Source: an uncultured Bacteroides sp.
GTDB taxonomy: Bacteria; Bacteroidota; Bacteroidia; Bacteroidales; Bacteroidaceae
Direction: 5' to 3'
DNA: 64,000 nt
Assembly (NCBI RefSeq): GCF_963676325.1
Contig: NZ_OY781099.1
Coordinates: forward strand, 372,001 to 436,000
The notes under the pieces were generated by a model. The model ran no database searches, had not been told where the DNA came from, and saw only the letters and a list, made by a program, of their open reading frames with translations. This document shows positions 33,940 to 44,117 of this stretch, piece by piece; position 1 is the stretch's first letter, and each line of letters opens with the position of its first letter. A program made the translations under genes and the position numbers.

Positions 33940-36054
33940 ATGGCAAAACAAGATTTACATTTGACCCGTAATATCGGTATCATGGCTCACATCGATGCTG
34001 GTAAAACAACTACTTCTGAACGTATCCTTTTCTATACTGGTCTTACTCATAAGATTGGTGAAGTGCACGATGGTGCTGCTACAATGGACTGGATGGCTCA
34101 GGAGCAAGAACGTGGTATTACTATTACATCTGCTGCAACAACAACTAGATGGAAATGGAATGATGATACTTATAAAATCAACTTGATTGACACTCCGGGA
34201 CACGTTGACTTTACCGCTGAGGTAGAACGTTCTCTTCGTGTATTGGATGGTGCCGTTGCTACTTATTGTGCAGTAGGTGGTGTTGAACCACAGTCTGAAA
34301 CAGTATGGAGACAAGCTGATAAATATAATGTTCCTCGTATTGGATACGTGAACAAAATGGACCGTTCTGGTGCTGACTTCTTTGAAGTTGTTCGCCAGAT
34401 GAAAGATGTACTTGGTGCTAATCCTTGTCCTATTGTTGTTCCTATCGGTGCTGAAGAAAGCTTCAAAGGTCTTGTAGACCTTATTAAGATGAAAGCTATT
34501 TACTGGCATGATGAAACTATGGGTGCTGACTATTCTGTTGAAGAAATACCAGCTAACCTACTTGAAGAAGCTAACGAATGGAGAGGTAAGATGTTGGAAT
34601 CTGTAGCAGAATATGATGATTCTTTGATGGAGAAATTCTTCGAAGATCCTACAACTATTACAGAAGAAGAAGTTATTAGCGCCCTTCGTAATGCTACAGT
34701 TCAGATGGCTATTGTTCCAATGCTTTGCGGTTCTTCATTTAAGAATAAGGGAGTTCAGACATTATTGGATTATGTTTGTGCATTCTTACCTTCTCCTTTG
34801 GATACAGAAGCTGTTATTGGAACAAATCCAGAAACAGGTGCAGAAGAAGATAGAAAACCTTCAGAAGATGATTTTACTTCTGCTTTGGCATTTAAGATTG
34901 CAACTGACCCTTACGTAGGCCGTTTAACTTTCTTCCGTGTATATTCAGGAAAGATTGAAGCTGGTTCTTATACTTATAATTCTCGCTCTGGAAAGAAAGA
35001 ACGTGTTTCTCGCTTATTCCAGATGCATTCAAATAAACAGAATCCAGTAGAAGTTATTGGTGCAGGTGATATTGGTGCAGGTGTTGGATTTAAAGATATT
35101 CGCACAGGAGATACTCTTTGCGAAGAAGCTCATCCAATTGTTCTTGAATCAATGGACTTCCCAGATCCAGTTATCGCATTAGCTATTGAGCCTAAGACTC
35201 AAAAGGATATGGATAAACTGACAACTGGTTTGATCAAATTAGCAGAAGAAGATCCTACATTCACTGTGAAAACAGACGAACAAAGCGGTCAGACAGTTAT
35301 TGCTGGTATGGGTGAACTTCACTTGGATATCATCATCGACCGTTTGAAACGTGAGTTTAAGGTAGAATGTAATCAAGGTCGTCCTCAGGTTACTTACAAA
35401 GAAGCTATCACTAAGACTGTAAACCTTCGTGAGGTTTATAAGAAACAATCTGGTGGTCGTGGTAAGTTTGCTGATATCATTGTAAATATCGGTCCTGCTG
35501 ACGAGGATTTCGAAGGAAATCTTCAATTTATTGATGAAGTGAAAGGTGGTAATATTCCTAAAGAATTTATCCCTGCTGTACAAAAAGGCTTCACTTCTGC
35601 AATGAAGAATGGTGTTCTTGCTGGTTTCCCACTCGATACATTGAAGGTTGTTTTAACTGATGGTTCTTTCCACCCTGTTGACTCTGACCAGTTATCTTTC
35701 GAGATTTGTGCAATCCAAGCTTACAAGAATGCTTGTGCTAAAGCAGGTCCTGCTCTACTTGAACCTATTATGAGTCTTGAAGTTGTTACTCCAGAAGAAA
35801 ATATGGGTGATGTAATCGGTGACTTGAATAAGCGTCGTGGTCAGGTTGAAGGTATGGAATCAAGCCGTGCAGGTGCAAGAATCGTAAAAGCTAAAGTTCC
35901 TATGGCAGAATTGTTCGGTTATGTAACTTCATTACGTACCATCACTTCTGGTCGTGCAACTTCATCTATGACTTTCTCTCATTTTTCTAAGGTATCTTCT
36001 TCTATTGCGAAGACGGTTCTTGAAGAAGTGAAGGGTCGTGTTGACTTAGTTTAA
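33940..36054 (+). CDS. fusA: elongation factor G
   Basis: A 704-residue translocase GTPase. G-motifs: AHIDAGKT at residues 16-23, DTPGHVDF near 88 and NKMD near 142. Domains II-V follow to TFSHFSKV and a C-terminal tail. It takes the usual str-operon place after rpsG. The tuf gene that often follows it is missing here and is found instead at 16827-18014. Confidence 0.97.
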   Translation: MAKQDLHLTRNIGIMAHIDAGKTTTSERILFYTGLTHKIGEVHDGAATMDWMAQEQERGITITSAATTTRWKWNDDTYKINLIDTPGHVDFTAEVERSLRVLDGAVATYCAVGGVEPQSETVWRQADKYNVPRIGYVNKMDRSGADFFEVVRQMKDVLGANPCPIVVPIGAEESFKGLVDLIKMKAIYWHDETMGADYSVEEIPANLLEEANEWRGKMLESVAEYDDSLMEKFFEDPTTITEEEVISALRNATVQMAIVPMLCGSSFKNKGVQTLLDYVCAFLPSPLDTEAVIGTNPETGAEEDRKPSEDDFTSALAFKIATDPYVGRLTFFRVYSGKIEAGSYTYNSRSGKKERVSRLFQMHSNKQNPVEVIGAGDIGAGVGFKDIRTGDTLCEEAHPIVLESMDFPDPVIALAIEPKTQKDMDKLTTGLIKLAEEDPTFTVKTDEQSGQTVIAGMGELHLDIIIDRLKREFKVECNQGRPQVTYKEAITKTVNLREVYKKQSGGRGKFADIIVNIGPADEDFEGNLQFIDEVKGGNIPKEFIPAVQKGFTSAMKNGVLAGFPLDTLKVVLTDGSFHPVDSDQLSFEICAIQAYKNACAKAGPALLEPIMSLEVVTPEENMGDVIGDLNKRRGQVEGMESSRAGARIVKAKVPMAELFGYVTSLRTITSGRATSSMTFSHFSKVSSSIAKTVLEEVKGRVDLV

Positions 36055-36074
36055 AATTATAGTTAAAAATAAAT

Positions 36075-36380
36075 ATGAGCCAGAAAATTAGAATTAAATT
36101 GAAGTCTTATGATCACAACTTGGTTGACAAGTCAGCTGAGAAGATCGTAAGAACTGTGAAGACTACAGGCGCTATTGTTAGCGGTCCTATACCTCTTCCT
36201 ACGCATAAGCGTATCTTTACTGTGAACCGCTCTACTTTTGTTAACAAAAAATCCAGAGAACAGTTTCAACTATCTTCATTCAAAAGATTAATTGACATTT
36301 ATAGCTCTACTGCTAAAACTGTTGATGCTTTGATGAAGTTGGAATTGCCAAGTGGTGTAGAAGTAGAAATTAAAGTTTGA
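36075..36380 (+). CDS. rpsJ: 30S ribosomal protein uS10
   Basis: A 101-residue 30S head protein that is also NusE in antitermination and the partner of NusG in coupling. Signature GPIPLPTHKRIFTVNRS. It follows fusA by 20 bp, joining the str and S10 gene groups without a break. Confidence 0.96.
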   Translation: MSQKIRIKLKSYDHNLVDKSAEKIVRTVKTTGAIVSGPIPLPTHKRIFTVNRSTFVNKKSREQFQLSSFKRLIDIYSSTAKTVDALMKLELPSGVEVEIKV

Positions 36381-36398
36381 TAATTAAAAAAAAGTGAA

Positions 36399-37016
36399 AT
36401 GCCAGGATTATTAGGAAAGAAAATCGGAATGACATCCGTTTTCAGTGCCGATGGTAAAAATGTACCATGCACTGTTATCGAAGCAGGTCCTTGTGTTGTT
36501 ACTCAACTGAAAACAGTTGAAAAAGATGGTTACGAAGCAGTTCAGGTGGGTTTCCAAGACAAAAAGGAAAAACACACAACTAAACCTTTGATGGGACACT
36601 TCGCTAAAGCCAAAGTAACACCAAAGAGACACTTGGCCGAGTTCAAAGAATTTGAGAGTGAACTAAACTTAGGTGACTCTATCTCTGTAGAATTGTTTAA
36701 TGACGCAATTTTTGTTGATGTTATTGCAACTTCTAAGGGTAAAGGTTTCCAGGGTGTAGTTAAAAGACACGGATTTGGTGGTGTTGGACAGGCTACTCAC
36801 GGTCAGCACAATCGTTTACGTAAACCGGGTTCTATCGGTGCTTGTTCTTATCCAGCTAAAGTATTCAAAGGAATGCGCATGGGTGGACAAATGGGTGGTG
36901 ACAGAGTTACCGTTCAAAATTTGCGAGTTTTAAAAGTTATTCCAGAACACAATCTTCTATTGATTAAGGGATCTGTTCCGGGATGCAAAGGTTCAATCGT
37001 AATAATTGAGAAATAA
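36399..37016 (+). CDS. rplC: 50S ribosomal protein uL3
   Basis: A 205-residue early assembly protein near the peptidyl-transferase centre. The long loop with FGGVGQATHGQHNRLRKPG and MRMGGQMGGDRVT is intact. Its stop overlaps the rplD start by one base (TAATG), which implies coupled translation. Confidence 0.96.
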   Translation: MPGLLGKKIGMTSVFSADGKNVPCTVIEAGPCVVTQLKTVEKDGYEAVQVGFQDKKEKHTTKPLMGHFAKAKVTPKRHLAEFKEFESELNLGDSISVELFNDAIFVDVIATSKGKGFQGVVKRHGFGGVGQATHGQHNRLRKPGSIGACSYPAKVFKGMRMGGQMGGDRVTVQNLRVLKVIPEHNLLLIKGSVPGCKGSIVIIEK

Positions 37017-37654
37017 TGGAAGTTAACGTATATAACATTAAAGGTGAAGACACTGGAAGAAAGGTTACGTTAAATGAATCAATCTTCGGAATTGAGCCTA
37101 ACGACCACGCTATTTATTTGGATGTAAAGCAATTTATGGCAAATCAGCGTCAGGGAACTCACAAATCAAAAGAAAGAAGTGAACTTTCAGGTAGTACTAG
37201 AAAGTTGAAAAAACAAAAAGGTACTGGTGGAGCACGTTCAGGTGATATCAAATCTCCTGTGTTTGTAGGAGGTGCAAGAGTTTTTGGTCCTAGACCAAGA
37301 GACTATTTCTTTAAGTTGAATAAGAAAGTTAAGTCTTTAGCAAGAAAATCTGCTTTATCATACAAGGCTCAAGGCAATGGTATTGTAGTAGTAGAAGATT
37401 TTTCTTTTGAAGCTCCAAAAACTAAGGAATTTATTGCACTGATAAAAAATCTTAAAGTTTCTGATAAAAACCTGCTTTTCGTTTTATCAGATACAAATAA
37501 AAACGTATATTTGTCGGCTCGTAATGTTGAGAGAGCTAAAGTATTAACTGTCGCTGGATTAAATACTTACAATGTATTGAATGCTGGTGCATTAGTGCTT
37601 ACTGAAAGTTCTCTTTCTGCTATCGACGATATCTTAATGAAAAAGGAGGCTTAA
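37016..37654 (+). CDS. rplD: 50S ribosomal protein uL4
   Basis: A 212-residue exit-tunnel protein. The tunnel loop (about residues 45-95) has TRKLKKQKGTGGARSG and GGARVFGPRPRDY. In Escherichia coli L4 represses the S10 operon. No equivalent leader structure was identified here. The gene's end contains the Shine-Dalgarno of rplW. Confidence 0.95.
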   Translation: MEVNVYNIKGEDTGRKVTLNESIFGIEPNDHAIYLDVKQFMANQRQGTHKSKERSELSGSTRKLKKQKGTGGARSGDIKSPVFVGGARVFGPRPRDYFFKLNKKVKSLARKSALSYKAQGNGIVVVEDFSFEAPKTKEFIALIKNLKVSDKNLLFVLSDTNKNVYLSARNVERAKVLTVAGLNTYNVLNAGALVLTESSLSAIDDILMKKEA

Positions 37655-37657
37655 ATA

Positions 37658-37948
37658 ATGGGAATTATTATTAAACCGTTAGTTACAGAAAAAATGACTG
37701 CTGCATCTGAAAAGTTCAATCGTTTCGGATTTATTGTACGTCCTGAAGCTAACAAATTGGAAATTAAGAGCGCAATCGAAGCTTTGTATAATGTTACAGT
37801 TGTAGATGTAAATACAATCCGTTATTCCGGAAAGAACAAAAGCCGTTATACAAAAGCCGGAATGATCAATGGTAGAACAAATGCTTATAAAAAAGCTGTT
37901 GTAACATTGAAAGAAGGAGATACTATTGATTTTTATAGCAATATTTAA
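37658..37948 (+). CDS. rplW: 50S ribosomal protein uL23
   Basis: A 96-residue protein at the tunnel exit and a docking site for trigger factor and SRP. Opens MGIIIKPLVTEKMT and holds the loop VDVNTIRYSGKNKSR. The ATG is preceded by AAGGAGG (37643-37649), a strong ribosome-binding site inside the end of rplD. Confidence 0.95.
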   Translation: MGIIIKPLVTEKMTAASEKFNRFGFIVRPEANKLEIKSAIEALYNVTVVDVNTIRYSGKNKSRYTKAGMINGRTNAYKKAVVTLKEGDTIDFYSNI

Positions 37949-37953
37949 TAAAA

Positions 37954-38778
<825 letters not shown>

Positions 38779-38798
38779 ACTGATTAATTGAGTAAACT

Positions 38799-39068
38799 AT
38801 GAGTCGTTCATTAAAAAAAGGTCCTTATATTAATATTAAGCTTGAATCAAAAGTGCTTGCTATGAATGAGTCAGGCAAAAAAGCTGTTGTTAAGACTTGG
38901 GCTAGAGCTTCAATGATTTCGCCTGATTTTGTTGGGCATACAGTTGCAGTTCATAACGGAAATAAATTTATTCCTGTTTACGTTACCGAAAACATGGTTG
39001 GACACAAGTTGGGTGAATTTTCTCCAACTCGTACTTTCAGAGGTCATGCCGGTAACAAGAAACGTTAA
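38799..39068 (+). CDS. rpsS: 30S ribosomal protein uS19
   Basis: An 89-residue head protein that contacts tRNA and S13. Opens MSRSLKKGPYI and ends GEFSPTRTFRGHAGNKKR, both diagnostic. Confidence 0.96.
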   Translation: MSRSLKKGPYINIKLESKVLAMNESGKKAVVKTWARASMISPDFVGHTVAVHNGNKFIPVYVTENMVGHKLGEFSPTRTFRGHAGNKKR

Positions 39069-39109
39069 CAGGATATATTAAATCTGAAATAATAAAGTAA
39101 TAATAAATA

Positions 39110-39520
39110 ATGGGAGCAAGAAAAAAAATATCGGCTGATAAACGAAAAGAAGCCCTTAAAACCATGTATTTTGCTAAATTGCAGAATGTTCCTACTTCAC
39201 CGCGTAAAATGCGTCTTGTGGCTGATATGATCCGCGGTATGGAAGTGAATAGAGCACTTGGCGTTTTGAAGTTTTCTTCTAAAGAAGCTTCTGCTAGAGT
39301 GGAAAAGTTGTTGCGCTCTGCAATTGCTAATTGGGAACAGAAAAACGAACGTAAAGCAGAAAGCGGAGAATTATTTGTAACAACGATTTTTGTTGATTGT
39401 GGAGCTACATTGAAAAGAATGAGACCAGCACCACAGGGGAGAGGTTACAGAATTCGCAAACGCTCAAATCACGTGACTTTGTTCGTTGATTCAAAGAGTA
39501 CTAATGATGATCAAAATTAA
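39110..39520 (+). CDS. rplV: 50S ribosomal protein uL22
   Basis: A 136-residue protein whose beta-hairpin lines the exit tunnel (LKRMRPAPQGRGYRIRKRSNH). Residues 1-15 (MGARKKISADKRKEA) are an extra basic N-terminal stretch before the usual start of the fold, common in Bacteroidota. Confidence 0.95.
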   Translation: MGARKKISADKRKEALKTMYFAKLQNVPTSPRKMRLVADMIRGMEVNRALGVLKFSSKEASARVEKLLRSAIANWEQKNERKAESGELFVTTIFVDCGATLKRMRPAPQGRGYRIRKRSNHVTLFVDSKSTNDDQN

Positions 39521-39525
39521 GCTAG

Positions 39526-40257
39526 ATGGGACAAAAAGTTAATCCAATAAGTAACCGTTTAGGAATTATCAGAGGATGGGATTCCAATTGGTATGGTGGC
39601 AATAATTATGGTGATTCTTTGCTAGAAGATAGCAAGATTCGTAAATATCTTAATGCTAGACTAGCTAAAGCAAGTGTATCAAGAATTGTTATTGAACGTA
39701 CACTGAAACTTGTTACAATAACTGTTTGTACTGCTCGTCCAGGTATCATCATTGGTAAAGGAGGTCAGGAAGTTGACAAGTTAAAAGAAGAGTTGAAGAA
39801 AATTACTGATAAAGATATTCAAATTAATATCTTTGAAGTAAAAAGACCTGAGTTAGATGCTGTAATTGTAGCAAATAACATTGCTCGCCAGGTAGAAGGT
39901 AAGATTGCTTACCGTCGTGCTATCAAAATGGCTATCGCAAACACTATGCGTATGGGAGCAGAAGGTATTAAAGTGCAAATTTCAGGACGTTTGAATGGAG
40001 CTGAAATGGCTCGTTCTGAAATGTATAAAGAAGGAAGAACTCCGTTACACACTTTTAGAGCAGATATTGACTATTGTCATGCTGAGGCATTGACTAAGGT
40101 TGGACTTCTTGGTGTGAAAGTTTGGATTTGTAGAGGTGAGATTTTTGGCAAGAAAGAGCTTGCTCCTAATTTTACTCAAAGCAAAGAAGGAGGCCGTAGC
40201 AATGCAGGTAGCAGAGACGGTGGAAAGAACTTCAAAAGAAAGAAAAATAATCGCTAA
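39526..40257 (+). CDS. rpsC: 30S ribosomal protein uS3
   Basis: A 243-residue protein at the mRNA entry tunnel. The KH domain is visible as ARPGIIIGKGGQEVDKL, the C-terminal domain as AEMARSEMYKEGRTPLHT. The basic tail (GSRDGGKNFKRKKNNR) is low complexity. Confidence 0.96.
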   Translation: MGQKVNPISNRLGIIRGWDSNWYGGNNYGDSLLEDSKIRKYLNARLAKASVSRIVIERTLKLVTITVCTARPGIIIGKGGQEVDKLKEELKKITDKDIQINIFEVKRPELDAVIVANNIARQVEGKIAYRRAIKMAIANTMRMGAEGIKVQISGRLNGAEMARSEMYKEGRTPLHTFRADIDYCHAEALTKVGLLGVKVWICRGEIFGKKELAPNFTQSKEGGRSNAGSRDGGKNFKRKKNNR

Positions 40258-40281
40258 AACGAATTTGAATTTTAGGAAATT

Positions 40282-40716
40282 ATGTTACAACCGAAAAAGA
40301 CAAAATTCAGAAGACAACAAAAGGGTCGCATGAAAGGTAATGCCCAAAGAGGCAACCAACTCGCTTTTGGTTCTTTTGGTATCAAAACTTTGCAAAATAA
40401 ATGGATTACAGGTAGACAAATTGAAGCTGCCCGTATTGCCGTTACTAGATATATGCAACGTCAAGGCCAGATTTGGATCAGAGTATTCCCGGATAAACCA
40501 ATTACTAAGAAGCCTGCAGAAGTGCGTATGGGTAAGGGTAAAGGTAGTCCAGAAGGATTCGTTGCTCCTGTTACTCCTGGTAGAATTTTAATTGAAGTAG
40601 AAGGCGTTTCTTATGAAATCGCCAAAGAAGCGTTGCGTTTAGCAGCTCAAAAACTTCCTGTTACTACCAAGTTTATAGTAAGACGTGATTATGATACTCA
40701 AAATCAAAATGCATAG
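40282..40716 (+). CDS. rplP: 50S ribosomal protein uL16
   Basis: A 144-residue protein near the A-site tRNA elbow. Opens MLQPKKTKFRRQQKGRMKG and has RMGKGKGSPEGFVAPV. It is followed within 5 bp by rpmC. Confidence 0.96.
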   Translation: MLQPKKTKFRRQQKGRMKGNAQRGNQLAFGSFGIKTLQNKWITGRQIEAARIAVTRYMQRQGQIWIRVFPDKPITKKPAEVRMGKGKGSPEGFVAPVTPGRILIEVEGVSYEIAKEALRLAAQKLPVTTKFIVRRDYDTQNQNA

Positions 40717-40721
40717 TGTTT

Positions 40722-40919
40722 ATGAAAATTGCAGAAATTAGAGAAATAAATACCAAAGAACTGGTAGAAAGAATTGAGGCAGAAGTAGCCAATTATAATC
40801 AAGTGGTGTTGAACCATTCTATCTCCCCTTTGGATAATCCTGCACAAATAAAACAATTACGCAGGATGATTGCGCGTATGAAATCTGAATTACGCCAAAG
40901 AGAACTTAACAATAAATAA
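40722..40919 (+). CDS. rpmC: 50S ribosomal protein uL29
   Basis: A 65-residue helical-hairpin protein at the tunnel exit. I start at the ATG at 40722 (MKIAEIREINTKEL). A GTG two codons upstream would overlap the rplP stop. The C-terminal helix has LRRMIARMKSELRQRE. Confidence 0.92.
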   Translation: MKIAEIREINTKELVERIEAEVANYNQVVLNHSISPLDNPAQIKQLRRMIARMKSELRQRELNNK

Positions 40920-41185
40920 TGGGTTTGATGGAAGCTAGAAATTTAAGAAAAGAAAGAACTGGGGTTGTTCTTAGCAACAAGATGGATAAAACTATTACTG
41001 TTGCTTCAAAGTTTAAAGAAAAACACCCCATTTATGGTAAGTTCGTTAGTAAAACGAAGAAATACCATGCTCATGATGAGAAAAATGATTGTAACATTGG
41101 TGACACTGTTACAATCGCAGAAACTCGTCCTTTGAGTAAGACAAAGAGATGGAGATTAGTTGAAATAATCGAAAGAGCTAAGTAA
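40919..41185 (+). CDS. rpsQ: 30S ribosomal protein uS17
   Basis: An 88-residue OB-fold protein (RKERTGVVLSNKMDKTITV, HDEKNDCNIGDTV). The ATG at 40919 overlaps the rpmC stop by one base. An ATG three codons later (40928, MEARNLRK) is an equally possible start. Confidence 0.93.
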   Translation: MGLMEARNLRKERTGVVLSNKMDKTITVASKFKEKHPIYGKFVSKTKKYHAHDEKNDCNIGDTVTIAETRPLSKTKRWRLVEIIERAK

Positions 41186-41187
41186 TT

Positions 41188-41553
41188 ATGATACAATCAG
41201 AATCCAGACTTACAGTATGTGACAACAGTGGAGCTAAAGAAGTTCTGTGCATCCGTGTGTTGGGTGGTACAGGGCGTCGTTATGCTTCTGTTGGGGATGT
41301 TATTGTAGTTTCAGTAAAAAGCGTTATCCCCGCAAGTGATATTAAAAAAGGTGCAGTGTCTAAAGCTTTGATCGTACGTACGAAAAAAGAAATCCGTCGT
41401 GCTGATGGTTCGTACATACGTTTTGATGATAATGCTTGTGTTTTGTTAAACAACGCAGGTGAAATTAGGGGAAGTAGAATCTTTGGACCGGTTGCGAGAG
41501 AACTTCGTGCTGCAAACATGAAAGTAGTATCATTAGCACCAGAGGTACTTTAA
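41188..41553 (+). CDS. rplN: 50S ribosomal protein uL14
   Basis: A 121-residue interface protein, opening MIQSESRLTVCDNSGAKEV and ending MKVVSLAPEVL. It is the start of the spc gene group here, with 2 bp from rpsQ. Confidence 0.97.
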   Translation: MIQSESRLTVCDNSGAKEVLCIRVLGGTGRRYASVGDVIVVSVKSVIPASDIKKGAVSKALIVRTKKEIRRADGSYIRFDDNACVLLNNAGEIRGSRIFGPVARELRAANMKVVSLAPEVL

Positions 41554-41573
41554 TTTTGTAAAAGATTTAAGTA

Positions 41574-41894
41574 ATGAGTAAATTACATATTAAAAAAGGC
41601 GATACAGTTTTAGTCAATGCTGGCGAAGACAAAGGTAAAACTGGCCGTGTGTTGCAAGTTCTTGTGAAAAAAGAACGTGCAATTGTTGAAGGCATGAATT
41701 TGGTATCTAAAAGTACTAAACCAAATGCAAAGAACCCTCAAGGTGGTATTGTAAAGCAGGAAGCTTCTATACATATCTCTAACTTAAACCTTGTTGATCC
41801 GAAGAGTGGAAAAGCAACACGTGTTGGGAGAAAAGAAAGTTCTGATGGAACTTTAGTGCGTTATTCTAAAAAATCAGGAGAGGAGATTAAGTAA
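41574..41894 (+). CDS. rplX: 50S ribosomal protein uL24
   Basis: A 106-residue assembly initiator with an N-terminal KOW motif (KKGDTVLVNAGEDKGKTGRV). Its stop overlaps the rplE start by one base. Confidence 0.96.
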   Translation: MSKLHIKKGDTVLVNAGEDKGKTGRVLQVLVKKERAIVEGMNLVSKSTKPNAKNPQGGIVKQEASIHISNLNLVDPKSGKATRVGRKESSDGTLVRYSKKSGEEIK

Positions 41895-42451
41895 TGAGTA
41901 ATACTGCTAGCCTTAAGAAAGAATATGCAGAGCGTATTGCGCCTGCATTGAAAGAACAATTTCAATATAGTTCTGCTATGCAAGTTCCAGTTCTTAAAAA
42001 GATCGTAATCAATCAAGGTTTAGGATCTGCTGTAGCTGACAAGAAAATTATTGAAGTTGCAATTAATGAGATGACTGCAATTACAGGTCAAAAAGCTGTA
42101 GCTACAATTTCTCGTAAGGATATTGCGAACTTTAAGTTACGTAAAAAGATGCCTATCGGTGTGATGGTAACTTTACGTCGTGAGAGAATGTATGAGTTTC
42201 TTGAAAAGTTGGTTCGCGTGGCTTTGCCTCGTATTCGTGACTTTAAAGGAATCGAAAGTAAATTTGATGGTAGAGGAAACTATACTTTAGGTATTCAGGA
42301 ACAAATTATTTTCCCTGAAATTAACATTGATAGTATCACTAAGATTCTTGGTATGAACATAACTTTCGTTACTTCTGCTCAGTCAGATGAAGAAGGATAC
42401 GCTTTATTAAAAGAATTTGGTTTACCTTTTAAAAACTCTAAAAAAGACTAA
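41894..42451 (+). CDS. rplE: 50S ribosomal protein uL5
   Basis: A 185-residue 5S rRNA-binding protein of the central protuberance, with KKIVINQGLG, the conserved LRRERMYEFLEKL and PRIRDFKG. Full length. Confidence 0.96.
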   Translation: MSNTASLKKEYAERIAPALKEQFQYSSAMQVPVLKKIVINQGLGSAVADKKIIEVAINEMTAITGQKAVATISRKDIANFKLRKKMPIGVMVTLRRERMYEFLEKLVRVALPRIRDFKGIESKFDGRGNYTLGIQEQIIFPEINIDSITKILGMNITFVTSAQSDEEGYALLKEFGLPFKNSKKD

Positions 42452-42457
42452 TATATT

Positions 42458-42727
42458 ATGGCAAAAGAATCAATGAAAGCTCGCGAAGTAAAGAGAGCAA
42501 AACTTGTAGCCAAATATGCTGAAAAAAGAGCTCAGTTGAAGAAAGACGGTGATTATGATGCATTACAGGCTTTGCCTAAAAATGCATCACCTGTTCGTTT
42601 ACACAATCGTTGTAAATTAACTGGTCGTCCAAAGGGCTATATTCGTCAGTTTGGTATTTCAAGAATTCAATTTCGTGAAATGGCATCTAATGGTCTTATT
42701 CCCGGAGTTAAAAAAGCAAGCTGGTAA
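42458..42727 (+). CDS. rpsN: 30S ribosomal protein uS14 (zinc-free form)
   Basis: An 89-residue 30S head protein. It lacks the paired CxxC motifs of zinc-type S14 and has only a single cysteine near RLHNRCKLTGRPKGY, so it is the long C-minus form. With the zinc-free L36 this lowers the zinc need of the ribosome. Confidence 0.95.
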   Translation: MAKESMKAREVKRAKLVAKYAEKRAQLKKDGDYDALQALPKNASPVRLHNRCKLTGRPKGYIRQFGISRIQFREMASNGLIPGVKKASW

Positions 42728-42745
42728 ATTATTTTTTAAATATTG

Positions 42746-42760
42746 TCAGGAGGTTCCTGA
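42746..42760 (+). promoter_or_regulatory. hairpin holding an AGGAGG, upstream of rpsH
   Basis: TCAGGA-GGT-TCCTGA is a perfect 6-bp hairpin that hides an AGGAGG. It is 20 bp before the rpsH ATG (42780), too far to work directly as ribosome-binding site, and is followed by a T-rich run. It may be a control site for rpsH (S8 is the spc repressor in Escherichia coli) or a weak terminator. Confidence 0.35.
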
Positions 42761-42779
42761 TTAATTTAATTTTTTTTAT

Positions 42780-43175
42780 ATGACTGATCCAATAGCAGAT
42801 TATTTAACGAGGTTGAGAAACGCAATCGGTGCTAAGCACAGAGTTGTAGAAATTCCTGCCTCAAATCTTAAAAAGGAAATTACTAAAATACTTTTTGAGA
42901 AGGGCTACATCCTTAATTATAAGTTTGTAGAAGAAGGACCTCAAGGCACTATTAAAGTAGCCTTGAAGTATGATTCCGTTAACAAAGTAAACGCGATCAA
43001 GAAATTGGCAAGAATATCTTCTCCTGGTTTACGTAAGTATACAGGTTATAAAGATATGCCACGTGTTATTAATGGTTTGGGTATTGCTATAATATCTACT
43101 TCCAAAGGTGTAATGACAAACAAAGAGGCTGCTGAGCTTAAAATTGGCGGTGAGGTCTTGTGTTATGTATATTAA
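42780..43175 (+). CDS. rpsH: 30S ribosomal protein uS8
   Basis: A 131-residue protein binding the central domain of 16S rRNA. Opens MTDPIADYLTRLRNAI. The C-terminal STSKGVMTNKEA is the family signature. The 52-bp gap before it is longer than most in the array and has the hairpin at 42746-42760. Confidence 0.96.
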   Translation: MTDPIADYLTRLRNAIGAKHRVVEIPASNLKKEITKILFEKGYILNYKFVEEGPQGTIKVALKYDSVNKVNAIKKLARISSPGLRKYTGYKDMPRVINGLGIAIISTSKGVMTNKEAAELKIGGEVLCYVY

Positions 43176-43191
43176 TTAGGAGGAAAAAGCA

Positions 43192-43746
43192 ATGTCTAGA
43201 ATAGGAAAATTACCCATTAGTATCCCTGCAGGAGTATCTGTTACTCTTAAAGAGAATGTGGTTACAGTAAAAGGACCAAAGGGAGAATTAAGTCAATATG
43301 TAAATCCACTAATTACAGTGGAGGTTGCTGATAATCAAATCGTATTAACTCGTAAGAGCGACGAAAAACAAGAAAGAGCTTTTCATGGTCTTTATCGTTC
43401 TTTGATTAATAATATGGTTGTTGGTGTTTCTGAAGGTTACAAGAAAGAGTTAGAGTTAGTTGGTGTTGGTTTCCGTGCTACGGCTACTGGAAATATCATT
43501 GAATTCTCTCTAGGTTATTCACATAATATATTCTTGCAATTACCTGCAGAAATTAAAGTTGAAACAAAGTCTGAAAGAAACAAGAATCCTCTTATTCTTT
43601 TAGAATCTTGTGACAAGCAGTTAATAGGTCAAGTTTGTTCAAAAATACGTTCTTTCCGTAAACCAGAACCATATAAAGGTAAAGGTATTAGATTTGTTGG
43701 AGAAGAAATTCGCAGAAAGTCGGGCAAATCTGCCGGTGCTAAGTAA
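43192..43746 (+). CDS. rplF: 50S ribosomal protein uL6
   Basis: A 184-residue protein near the sarcin-ricin loop, made of two similar domains (MSRIGKLPISIPAGV and ELVGVGFRATATGN). The C-terminal signature is EPYKGKGIRF. It has a strong AGGAGG (43178-43183) eight bases before the ATG. Confidence 0.96.
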   Translation: MSRIGKLPISIPAGVSVTLKENVVTVKGPKGELSQYVNPLITVEVADNQIVLTRKSDEKQERAFHGLYRSLINNMVVGVSEGYKKELELVGVGFRATATGNIIEFSLGYSHNIFLQLPAEIKVETKSERNKNPLILLESCDKQLIGQVCSKIRSFRKPEPYKGKGIRFVGEEIRRKSGKSAGAK

Positions 43747-43767
43747 TTTACATAAATTTGTATAATC

Positions 43768-44112
43768 ATGACAACAAAAATAGAAAGAAGAACTAAAATT
43801 AAATACAGTGTACGTAATAAGATATCTGGTACTACTGGACGTCCACGTATGAGTGTATTTAGAAGTAACAAACAAATCTATGTTCAAATTATTGATGATT
43901 TGTGTGGTAAGACTTTAGTTGCTGCTTCTTCTCTTAGCATTGAAGAAAAATTGGCAAAGAAAGAGCAAGCTACTAAAGTAGGTGAAATGATCGCTAAGAA
44001 AGCGCAAGAGGCAGGGATCACTACAGTAGTATTTGACCGTAATGGTTACTTATATCATGGAAGAGTGAAAGAAGTTGCTGATGCAGCACGTAACGGTGGA
44101 CTTAAATTTTAA
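43768..44112 (+). CDS. rplR: 50S ribosomal protein uL18
   Basis: A 114-residue 5S rRNA-binding protein. It has RPRMSVFRSNKQIYVQIID and the C-terminal VVFDRNGYLYHGRVKEVADAAR. Confidence 0.96.
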   Translation: MTTKIERRTKIKYSVRNKISGTTGRPRMSVFRSNKQIYVQIIDDLCGKTLVAASSLSIEEKLAKKEQATKVGEMIAKKAQEAGITTVVFDRNGYLYHGRVKEVADAARNGGLKF

Positions 44113-44117
44113 TTATT

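Noticed and set aside
40136..40333. Frame overlapping the rpsC end and rplP start
   Set aside because: Both real genes use other frames and are conserved.
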